DNA of 51,797 nucleotides, from NCBI RefSeq assembly GCF_010915725.1, contig NZ_JAAIJR010000029.1, forward strand, positions 1 to 51,797, in the 5' to 3' direction. Position 1 is the first letter of the stretch. Each line of letters begins with the position of its first letter. The notes under the pieces are model-generated. The model did no database searches and had not been told where the DNA came from. It saw nothing but the letters and a program-made list of their open reading frames with translations. The translations under genes were made by a program, and so were the position numbers. This document shows, piece after piece, positions 45,624 through 51,797 of the stretch. The DNA is from Thiorhodococcus mannitoliphagus. GTDB taxonomy: Bacteria; Pseudomonadota; Gammaproteobacteria; Chromatiales; Chromatiaceae.

Positions 45624-45720
45624 GTTGGCCCTTGCCGGCTCGCTGTCGCGATGGTGGTCGGTGGGCGGTGTTTCGTGGCTGGCAGCGCTTTCTAGGATCG
45701 ACGCCTCAGGCCAAGGGCGG

Positions 45721-45756
45721 CCCGCGATTCACTCACCCGATCACGAAATCGCGGGC
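45721..45756. terminator. Hairpin between convergent sdhB and hemerythrin genes
   Basis: CCCGCGATT (45721-45729) pairs with AATCGCGGG (45747-45755) around a 17-nt loop. No T-tract follows, so it is a weak terminator candidate. Confidence 0.4.
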
Positions 45757-45784
45757 AGTCTCTGGACGACGCGTTAAGCAGGCG

Positions 45785-46291
45785 TCAGCGGCGGACCAGC
45801 GAGGTGCGATAGCTGGATTGATAGACAGACATGGTTCGCTGGTAGTCCGCATCATCCTCGCGACCACAGAGGCGCGAGTAAGCCTCGGCGAAGCTGCGGT
45901 CCGCGCCCAGGATGTGCGCCAGGAGCCAATCGCGCACCAAGCCTTGGGCCAGCCCGTCGAACACCTGCATCCCTTCGGCGCGCCACTCGCGCAACATCGC
46001 GGTGAACTCAGCCATCAAGAGGGCATGCTCGCTCTGATGCTCGCCAATGCCCTCGTAGTCGAAGCCTCTCATGAAGTCTTCTTCGCGACGGAAATGCTCA
46101 CGCATCGACTCCCCGAGGTAGGTCAGGGCGTCCATGAGGGCGTTGGCATCTCCGCATCGACCGCTCGACGCCTCCGGGCAAAACCGGATGCAAATGTCAG
46201 CGAAGAGGTCGATCAGAGCGCGGTGATCTCGATCCAATGCTTCGATATGGAGAGACCAATCCTCGCGCCAGGTTAAGAGTTTCGGCATCAA
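45785..46291 (-). CDS. Bacteriohemerythrin
   Basis: A 168-residue hemerythrin-domain protein with the diiron ligands in order: HIEALDRDHRALID, MREHFRREEDFM, HQSEHALLMAEF, and WLLAHILGADRSFAEAY with the final His and Asp. It binds O2 reversibly; suggested roles are oxygen sensing, storage or supply in oxygen-sensitive or microaerobic bacteria. About 25 residues follow the domain (DADYQRTMSVYQSSYRTSLVRR), longer than in minimal forms. It is a single gene facing sdhB. Confidence 0.9.
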   Translation of the reverse strand: MMPKLLTWREDWSLHIEALDRDHRALIDLFADICIRFCPEASSGRCGDANALMDALTYLGESMREHFRREEDFMRGFDYEGIGEHQSEHALLMAEFTAMLREWRAEGMQVFDGLAQGLVRDWLLAHILGADRSFAEAYSRLCGREDDADYQRTMSVYQSSYRTSLVRR

Positions 46292-46468
46292 ATCCTCCGT
46301 CTCCCGGACTCTTGCGGTCCGATGATTTTTGGTTAGGTTATTGCACCCAGGGGTGCCGGGTTGACTCGGTCAGATGAGAAGGCGCAGCCTTGCGCTCGAT
46401 AATTTTATGGGTCCCGCACGGCTTGGGCACGAGTGGCAGCCGCCTTCGGAGCCTGCGGGCGAGATGCG

Positions 46469-46933
46469 CTATCTCAACCCTGGCGGTTGCCGGAAGGGCA
46501 GCACGCGCCCCTCCCAAGCTTGGATGCCTTGATCGCGCTGGCATTCCAGCATGCGGTCCAGTGCCGGCCCAATCTCCGCAAGGAGCCGTAATTGGACCTC
46601 ACGCAACCCTCTAAAATAATAGACCATCTCACAGGGAACGGGGGCGCTGATGGAATCCCGGCCGACTGCCGGCTGCCAGGCAAGGCGGATCAGTCGTCCG
46701 CCCTCGCCATCTTGATGGGCATAACCGCCTTGCGCGTCGACGAAGACGATCTCATCGCGCTCCACCACCGCGAGGTACTGCATGGGGCGGATGGGGAGGA
46801 AGACACAGGCGGCATCGGCGGCGCGCAGCAAGCGCTGCAGCCGATTGCAGAGACCCGCAGGGATGCTGCTCGACTCGCGCGCCGCTTCCTGATCGGGTCG
46901 GAAGAAGGTCTCTCTGACGTAGTAACTGCCCAT
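46469..46933 (-). CDS. Conserved protein of unknown function (154 aa)
   Basis: A 154-residue protein without signal peptide or membrane segment. It reads as a globular alpha/beta protein: CNRLQRLLRAADAACVFLPIRPMQYLAVVERDEIVFVDAQGGYAH, then RLIRLAWQPAVGR and PCEMVYYFRGLREVQLRLLAEIGPAL. I do not recognise a named family. The coding call rests on an open frame with sensible composition and its position between two other minus-strand genes. Confidence 0.55.
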   Translation of the reverse strand: MGSYYVRETFFRPDQEAARESSSIPAGLCNRLQRLLRAADAACVFLPIRPMQYLAVVERDEIVFVDAQGGYAHQDGEGGRLIRLAWQPAVGRDSISAPVPCEMVYYFRGLREVQLRLLAEIGPALDRMLECQRDQGIQAWEGRVLPFRQPPGLR

Positions 46934-47030
46934 GGCGCACCCACAGCCTCATTAAACAATGCAGCTAGGCTAGGAGCGCCTGAAGCTGCGGGCTGAAGCC
47001 CGAAGGCCGAACCCGGATGGATCCTAGCCC

Positions 47031-47333
47031 TCAGTCGTCGTCGCCAAGCTCGGGGTTCCAGCCCTCGGCGCGCGCCCGCTCGACGGCTGCGGCATAGATG
47101 CGCGCATGGCGCTCACGCAGCTCGGGCGGAAGATTCGATGCCAGGTGCCCATAGGGCTCCCAGGCCGCGCTGACCTTGTCATAGAGGGCGTCGATGCCCT
47201 GCAGCACCCAGCCCTCGCAGGTCTCGTCCTCAGGCAGAATGCCGAACACCCAGGCATCTCTGATGACGTTGGCGGTCGGCGTCATGGCGCCATCTTCCTG
47301 CTTGTGAATACCCTCGTATATCTTGGATTTCAT
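47031..47333 (-). CDS. Conserved small protein of unknown function (100 aa)
   Basis: A 100-residue cytoplasmic protein, MKSKIYEGIHKQEDGAMTPT then VIRDAWVFGILPEDETCEGW, IDALYDKVSAAWEPYGHLASNLPPELRERHARIYAAAVERARAEGW and an acidic end. The pattern looks strongly constrained (many aromatic and charged residues), but I cannot name a family. The start at MKSKIYEG is preferred over an ATG 60 bp upstream because GGAG and AGGT precede it. The 258-bp region upstream (47334-47591) has no gene. Confidence 0.65.
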   Translation of the reverse strand: MKSKIYEGIHKQEDGAMTPTANVIRDAWVFGILPEDETCEGWVLQGIDALYDKVSAAWEPYGHLASNLPPELRERHARIYAAAVERARAEGWNPELGDDD

Positions 47334-47591
47334 ACTGATGACCTGCTCCAGACGAGCGCTGACTTGACCAAGGTTGTGCTTAGGGGAAAGCACACATTAA
47401 GTGCCATCCTGGCATCTGATGATCGGCTCGCGATGCGAAAACAGGGTGCGCGAGCCGCCCCACTCTCAAACACCTGCGGCGCGTGAAAATACCCGGCCAT
47501 CCCTGGGGCGGAGGGGAAACGCGACACATCAGCCGTTCCTCGGACCACCTAAATACAGGTGTTTCCACAGAGGCTCAAGAAGAAGAGACGC

Positions 47592-48191
47592 ATGAAAACA
47601 ACGCAAGTCGATCTCATCCGACACGGCGAGCCCGTCGGCGGCCGTCGCTACCGGGGCAATGGTGCCGACGACCCGCTTTCCGAGACCGGCTGGCGACAGA
47701 TGTGGACCGCCGTCGGCGATCAGGCCAGCTGGGACCAGATCATCAGCTCGCCGATGCAGCGCTGCTTCGCCTTCGCGCGCGAACTCGCCAGTCGGCACGC
47801 ACTGCCACTGGCGGTGGAGCCCGGCTTCATGGAGGTCGGCTTGGGTGCTTGGGAAGGGCGCTCGCATGCGGAGGTCGCGGCCACCGAGCCAGACGCCGTC
47901 GCCGCCTTCCACCGTGACCCCGTTGGCCACCGGCCGCCAGGCGCGGAGCCCCTTGAGGTCTTCTTGAACCGCATCACCGCTGCCTACGCCCGGCAGACCA
48001 TGACCTATCCGGGGCGCCGCCTGCTCATCGTCTGCCACGCTGGCGTGACTCGCGCATTGATCGGCCATGCCCTGGCAGCGGATCCGAGCGCCTGGTACCG
48101 CCTGCGGGTCGACTATGCCGGCCTGAGCCGGGTCTGCACGGATGACTTAGGTCCGCGCGTCGAGTTCGTCAACCGCCGACGCCTGCCGTGA
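47592..48191 (+). CDS. Histidine-phosphatase family protein (CobC/phosphoglycerate-mutase-like)
   Basis: A 199-residue protein with the catalytic motif DLIRHGEPVGG (His phosphorylated in catalysis), a second conserved Glu region (MEVGLGAWEGRSHAEV) and CHAGVTRALIGHAL with the second active-site His. It belongs to the branch that includes alpha-ribazole phosphatase (CobC) and phosphoglycerate-mutase-like enzymes; no cobalamin genes are near, so the substrate is open. The start at MKTTQVDLIRHGE removes a basic, non-conserved leader of 11 residues. Confidence 0.85.
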   Translation: MKTTQVDLIRHGEPVGGRRYRGNGADDPLSETGWRQMWTAVGDQASWDQIISSPMQRCFAFARELASRHALPLAVEPGFMEVGLGAWEGRSHAEVAATEPDAVAAFHRDPVGHRPPGAEPLEVFLNRITAAYARQTMTYPGRRLLIVCHAGVTRALIGHALAADPSAWYRLRVDYAGLSRVCTDDLGPRVEFVNRRRLP

Positions 48192-48291
48192 ATACTGGCA
48201 GGCCCAGTGTCACGACGCATCTCCAGCCGACCAGAACGCTTGGTAATTCGTTTATACTTTTGGGTTTTCCGACACGCTGCGGCGCCACTCC

Positions 48292-49347
48292 ATGCATCGA
48301 ACCGACGATCTGCGCATTCGCGAAATCACCGAAGTGCGCTCTCCCGAAGAACTCCATCGCGAATACCCGCTGTCCGAGACTGCGGCCAACACCGTCTACG
48401 ACACCCGCCACGAGATCCAGCGCATCCTGCACGGCAGCGATGATCGGCTGCTGGTCGTCGTCGGACCCTGCTCGGTGCATGATCCCGAGGCAGCGCTCGA
48501 ATATGCCAAACGTCTCCAGCCGCTGCGCGAGGAACTCGGTCGGGATCTGCTCCTGGTTATGCGGGTCTATTTCGAGAAACCACGGACCACGGTCGGCTGG
48601 AAGGGACTCATCAATGATCCCAACCTGGACGGCAGCTTCGAGATCAACAAGGGTCTGAGCATCGCCCGCAAGCTCTTGCTGGATCTCAATGAAATGGGCA
48701 TGCCCTCGGGCACCGAGTTCCTCGACCTCATCAGCCCGCAATACATCGCCGACCAGGTCAGCTGGGGCGCGATCGGCGCCCGCACAACGGAAAGCCAGGG
48801 CCACCGCGAGCTGGCATCCGGCCTGTCGTGCCCGATCGGGTTCAAGAACGCGACCAACGGCGACGTCAAGGTCGCCATTGACGCCATCCACGCGGCCGCA
48901 AGACCCCACGTGTTCATGTCGGTGACCAAGGCGGGACGGTCCGCGATCTTCAGCACCACCGGCAACGTGGACGCGCACGTCATCCTGCGCGGCGGTCAGC
49001 GCCCCAACTACGATACGGAGAGCGTGAACATCGCGGCGGAGCAAATCGCCGATTCCGGCCTGACACCCAAGATCATGATCGACTTCAGCCACGCCAACAG
49101 CGGCAAGAAGCCCGAGAAGCAGGTCCGCATTTCGCAAGATGTCTCGGGCCAGATCGCCCGCGGTGACCGCCGCATCATCGGCACCATGATCGAAAGCCAC
49201 TTGGTCGGTGGCCGCCAAAATGCCGGGGCCGCGGACGACCTCATCTTCGGCCAGAGCATTACCGACGCCTGCCTGGGCTGGGATGACACCGAGCCCATGC
49301 TCCGTGAGCTCGCCCAAGCCTGCGCAAGGCGCCGCGACTGCTGCTGA
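48292..49347 (+). CDS. aroG: 3-deoxy-7-phosphoheptulonate synthase, type I (AroG/F/H class)
   Basis: A 351-residue type I-alpha DAHP synthase of normal length. LLVVVGPCSVHDPEAALEYAKRL, VMRVYFEKPRTTVGWKGLINDP, LSCPIGFKNATNGD and MIDFSHANSGKKPE carry the phosphoenolpyruvate, erythrose-4-phosphate and metal sites. It makes the first step of aromatic amino-acid synthesis. Which amino acid inhibits it cannot be told from the sequence by eye. A TATACT-like -10 (48252) lies about 35 bp upstream, without a good -35. It stands alone. Confidence 0.95.
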   Translation: MHRTDDLRIREITEVRSPEELHREYPLSETAANTVYDTRHEIQRILHGSDDRLLVVVGPCSVHDPEAALEYAKRLQPLREELGRDLLLVMRVYFEKPRTTVGWKGLINDPNLDGSFEINKGLSIARKLLLDLNEMGMPSGTEFLDLISPQYIADQVSWGAIGARTTESQGHRELASGLSCPIGFKNATNGDVKVAIDAIHAAARPHVFMSVTKAGRSAIFSTTGNVDAHVILRGGQRPNYDTESVNIAAEQIADSGLTPKIMIDFSHANSGKKPEKQVRISQDVSGQIARGDRRIIGTMIESHLVGGRQNAGAADDLIFGQSITDACLGWDDTEPMLRELAQACARRRDCC

Positions 49348-49469
49348 CAGCACAGCCGCTTGAGCACTGATCGTGTTTCGCGCTATGGTCTGATCCTTCT
49401 CAAGAAGCCTATTGGAGCTTGCTCCAAGGGACCTCCGCTCGAAACTCGAGCACGAGAAGGAGACAGACC

Positions 49470-49967
49470 ATGGATGCTTCACGTCCGCTTCAGGCCCAGG
49501 GGTCAGCCATTGCGCTGGGCCTCGCACTGCTGATCGCCGCAGACGCTCGCGCCGGGCTCTACAAGTGCCGACAGCCGGATGGCCACATGGTCTATCAGCA
49601 AACGGCCTGCGGCGGTCGCGCCGATGTAGACCCCTTTGAGATCGATATCCGCGGACCGAACGGCTCTGAAGCAGGGGCATCCGCGCGGGATTATTCGATC
49701 GGCACCCAAGCCAAGCAGATGCGCACCGAGCGCGAGCGCTTGGATCGCAGCCGTCGCAGCGCTAGGAGGCAAGCCGCGGCCGCCACCAAGCGCGCGACTG
49801 GACAGTCACCCAAGACACCAGACCGCGCCAAATGCGCCAAGCATCGCGCCGAAGCGGCCAAGTGGAAGCAGAAAGTCATGCAGGGCTACCGCAAGCGCAC
49901 GGAAAAGGACTACAACGAAGGCAAGCTCGAGCACCACCAAGCCCTGGTCGACCAATACTGCGACTGA
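49470..49967 (+). CDS. Secreted DUF4124-domain protein
   Basis: A 165-residue protein with a signal peptide (about 1-28, ending ADARA). A DUF4124 domain follows at the start of the mature protein (GLYKCRQPDGHMVYQQTACGG), with two Cys likely to form a disulfide. The rest is a basic helical tail (RSRRSARRQAAAATKRA, then KCAKHRAEAAKWKQKV). DUF4124 proteins are periplasmic and of unknown function. AAGGAG lies 8 bases before the ATG. An upstream hairpin (TTGGAGC/GCTCCAA at 49413-49428) is of unclear use. Confidence 0.8.
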   Translation: MDASRPLQAQGSAIALGLALLIAADARAGLYKCRQPDGHMVYQQTACGGRADVDPFEIDIRGPNGSEAGASARDYSIGTQAKQMRTERERLDRSRRSARRQAAAATKRATGQSPKTPDRAKCAKHRAEAAKWKQKVMQGYRKRTEKDYNEGKLEHHQALVDQYCD

Positions 49968-50223
49968 GCGCCGAGATGCCGCCGGCTCGAGGCTGCTGTC
50001 GAGGTTTGTGAGCGAGGACGACGCCCTTTGAGGGGTGCGTGGATGGCGAAAGGCACCCGTCGCATTTCTAGACCATACTTGGGCATCAGTGCCATCCACG
50101 GAGCGCGATGGCTGCGCTCTCGATCGGCGCCGGGCGTCCAACAGCTTCCCCAATCCACTGGGCCGGCCGGCGGCCGATCCCTGGGTCAAGCGTCGGGGCC
50201 CTTTTTCAACAACCATAGGCTTG

Positions 50224-51063
50224 ATGCAAATGAGCAGATTCAAGAAGAGATGGCCATCTCCGCATGGACCATGGCTCTCGCGGTCTCTAGGTGTGGTGCT
50301 GACCCTAGGTGCGTGCGCGACCTATGGCCAGGATCACTGGCTTCCCGTCGAGGGCAGCGGCTGCACAGTTTGGGCAGATGAGCCCCTGAAGGCGGGGCGG
50401 GTCATCCACTGGACTGGCGAATGTGAGGACGGAAAGCTGTCCGGTAACGGTGTCCTCGATGTCGTCGCCGAAGGGCAGGTCCTGCTGCACTTCGAGGGCA
50501 CCTTCGTGGCCGGTAAGGCGGAGGGCGAGGGGGAATTGGAAAGGCTCGACGAGAAAGGGGCGACACGCTATCAGGGCGGATTCGTCGCGAGCCTCAAGGA
50601 GGGTGAAGGGCTCTACGAGCTGGCTGACGGCGGGCGCTATTGGGGCAGCTTCAAGGCGGACGCGGCCGAAGGCGCCGGCGTCTATCAGGGGGCCGACGGT
50701 TCCCTCTATCTCGGTGAGGTTCAAGCCAATCAGCCTAACGGTGAAGGGCTCATGGTCACCGCCGATGGCGAATCCTATCAAGGCGGCTACGTCGACGGAG
50801 AGCGTCAAGGGCAGGGCGTGCTCATGTTCCCCAACGGCTCGGTGTTTCGGGGCGACTTCCAAGCCGGCAAGGCCAATGGCCAGGGTGTCTTCCTCGCGGT
50901 CGATGGCTCCGTCTACCAAGGCGTTTGGCGCCAGGGAAAGGCTGACGGCGTCTTCAGGGTAACGCGCCCGAATGGCGATCAAGAGCAGCAGACCTGGACG
51001 GACGACGTCAGAGTCGACAATCAGCAATCGGGTGAGCAAGCCGCTTCGGGAGGCGCCCAATGA
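50224..51063 (+). CDS. Exported MORN-repeat protein
   Basis: A 279-residue protein with a signal sequence (basic start, SLGVVLTLGAC), where LGAC may be a lipobox. Residues about 60-250 hold eight or so MORN-type units of about 23 residues, such as YWGSFKADAAEGAGVYQGADG, YLGEVQANQPNGEGLMVTADG and YQGGYVDGERQGQGVLMFPNG. MORN arrays form elongated beta sheets that bind lipids or partners. No Shine-Dalgarno is clear; the ATG at 50230 is an alternative, and a longer frame to 50035 is unlikely. It overlaps the next gene by 4 bp. Confidence 0.8.
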   Translation: MQMSRFKKRWPSPHGPWLSRSLGVVLTLGACATYGQDHWLPVEGSGCTVWADEPLKAGRVIHWTGECEDGKLSGNGVLDVVAEGQVLLHFEGTFVAGKAEGEGELERLDEKGATRYQGGFVASLKEGEGLYELADGGRYWGSFKADAAEGAGVYQGADGSLYLGEVQANQPNGEGLMVTADGESYQGGYVDGERQGQGVLMFPNGSVFRGDFQAGKANGQGVFLAVDGSVYQGVWRQGKADGVFRVTRPNGDQEQQTWTDDVRVDNQQSGEQAASGGAQ

Positions 51064-51410
51064 GCCAACAGCAATCCAGTGACCGCAGCGACTTCCGCAA
51101 GCGAGTGCCCACCCTCGCCGCGTCCGTCTCTGCCCTTCTCCTGATGGCGGCCGCCTTGATGCCAAGCACCGCTCCAGAGGCCGGCGTCTTGGCCGGCGCC
51201 GCCGTTGGCGGCATCGTCGGAGGAGCCTTTGGTGGACAAGAAGGCGCCGCGGCCGGCGCTGTCATCGGTGGTATCGCCGGCGCTGCGGCAGCCAATAATC
51301 GCCGCGACGACTACCATCGCCTGCCGCCGCCTCGGCATCCGCCTGCTCAACATGGTCCGCCCCCAGGGCGTCGGCCGCCTCCCGGCGGGCACCCGCCTCC
51401 TCACCGCTAG
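51060..51410 (+). CDS. Glycine-zipper membrane protein with Pro/His-rich tail
   Basis: A 116-residue protein. A possible signal or membrane segment (about 17-38, LAASVSALLLMAAALM) comes first, then a glycine zipper (AGVLAGAAVGGIVGGAFGG and AAAGAVIGGIAGAAAANN), then a Pro/His/Arg tail (PPPRHPPAQHGPPPGRRPPP). Glycine-zipper segments insert in the outer or inner membrane; the tail might bind metal through its His residues. It starts in the stop codon of the MORN gene (ATGA), so both are made together. A CCGTCTC/GAGACGG hairpin (51421-51441) follows it. Confidence 0.72.
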   Translation: MSQQQSSDRSDFRKRVPTLAASVSALLLMAAALMPSTAPEAGVLAGAAVGGIVGGAFGGQEGAAAGAVIGGIAGAAAANNRRDDYHRLPPPRHPPAQHGPPPGRRPPPGGHPPPHR

Positions 51411-51679
51411 TGCGCGGCTCCGTCTCAGCTTGCGAGACGGAACGACCCTGGGAGTCCTGACCTCCAGATCAACAGCTGTCGGCCTGGAAGCCAACAATCC
51501 CAGGCACTGGCGGCGCCCTTGAAATGGGGCCGCTGAGAGCCTTGCTTGTGTGACCGATGGGCGGAGCGCGATGCTTGCGACCGTCGTCCGATAGGGCGCT
51601 AGACGAGGTTTTCGTGTGGGGCCAGTTTACCAAAGGGAGGAGGCGAGGACGGCTTCCCGCCGCACATCTTTCACGCAGA

Positions 51680-51797
51680 GCGACGTGGGGGCGGGGGGCC
51701 CCCCCCCCCGGCGCCCCCCCGCCCCGGGGGGGGCCCCCCCCCCCCCCGCCCCCGGGGGGGCCAAGGGGTGGGGGGGGCCCCCCCGGCGGGCCCCGAA
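51680..51797. other. Low-complexity G/C homopolymer end, probable artefact
   Basis: From about 51680 the sequence turns into runs of G and C up to 15 long with almost no A or T, unlike the rest of the window. This looks like low-quality contig-end sequence. The 51442-51679 part before it shows no gene. Confidence 0.7.

Noticed and set aside
47389-47406. TGGCACTTAATGTGTGCT on the minus strand as a sigma-54 promoter for the 100-residue gene
   Set aside because: The GG to GC spacing is 12, not the required 10, and the -12 element at correct spacing reads GT.
48169-49680. A 503-codon minus-strand frame across the DAHP synthase and DUF4124 genes
   Set aside because: It is antisense to two real genes and spans their intergenic DNA; it has no domain-like sequence.

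Overview
The window (about 52 kb, GC-rich, bacterial gene density) looks like chromosome from a gammaproteobacterium, most likely a purple sulfur bacterium (Chromatiaceae). This is inferred from four things: [NiFe]-hydrogenase maturation genes next to a HupK-like gene, the nitrogenase-protecting gene cowN, standard gammaproteobacterial cell-wall and lipoate clusters, and many short palindromic repeats in the intergenic DNA. No tRNA, rRNA, CRISPR array, prophage or intact insertion sequence was seen. The last ~110 bases are G/C homopolymer runs that look like a bad contig end.

Layout. 0-3.7 kb: 3' end of a hupK-like gene, then hypC, hypD and hypE on the plus strand, with a dispersed repeat between hypD and hypE. 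3.7-6.4 kb: a secreted single-Cache protein, a repeat-rich gap, an XRE regulator and a CysB/CbbR-like LysR regulator. 6.5-10.1 kb (minus): hisB-hisA-hisI-hisE-tatC, without the hisH, hisF, tatA and tatB genes usual in this kind of cluster. 10.5-16.7 kb: a 931-residue secreted LysM protein with a repeated Trp/Pro motif, an OmpA-type peptidoglycan-binding protein, a SLAC1/TehA-type transporter and a DUF6544 protein. 16.8-20.8 kb (minus): gatC-gatA, a cold-shock-domain/Excalibur membrane protein, then gatB.

21-32.1 kb (plus): a long cell-shape and envelope cluster, mreB-mreC-mreD-mrdA-rodA-mltB-rlpA-dacA, followed by dat, ybeD and lipB. These genes build, elongate and trim the lateral cell wall and carry out octanoyl transfer for lipoate synthesis. 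32.1-36.5 kb is an accessory stretch: cowN (minus) with a good sigma-54 promoter, a tandem array of mobile repeats with a second repeat nested inside, a secreted Cys-rich protein of unknown function, a Sel1-repeat protein, an orphan UPF0175 protein and a decayed ISAs1-type transposase.

36.5-45.6 kb: a DUF1015 protein, relA (synthetase-only type), a NahK-like kinase, a PilZ protein and a three-gene succinate dehydrogenase/fumarate reductase operon. 45.8-47.3 kb (minus): a bacteriohemerythrin and two uncharacterised proteins. 47.6-51.4 kb (plus): a histidine-phosphatase protein, a type I DAHP synthase, a DUF4124 protein, a MORN-repeat protein and a glycine-zipper protein.

The most unusual signal is non-coding. 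At least three families of short, transposase-less elements are present: R1, 99-100 bp, 7 copies; R2, about 110-175 bp, 3 copies, with a variable hexanucleotide core; and R3, 124 bp, 2 copies, with 10-bp target duplications. Several copies sit exactly on stop codons (mreD, the NahK-like kinase, the XRE gene, dacA), so the element's target site or terminus supplies the translation stop.
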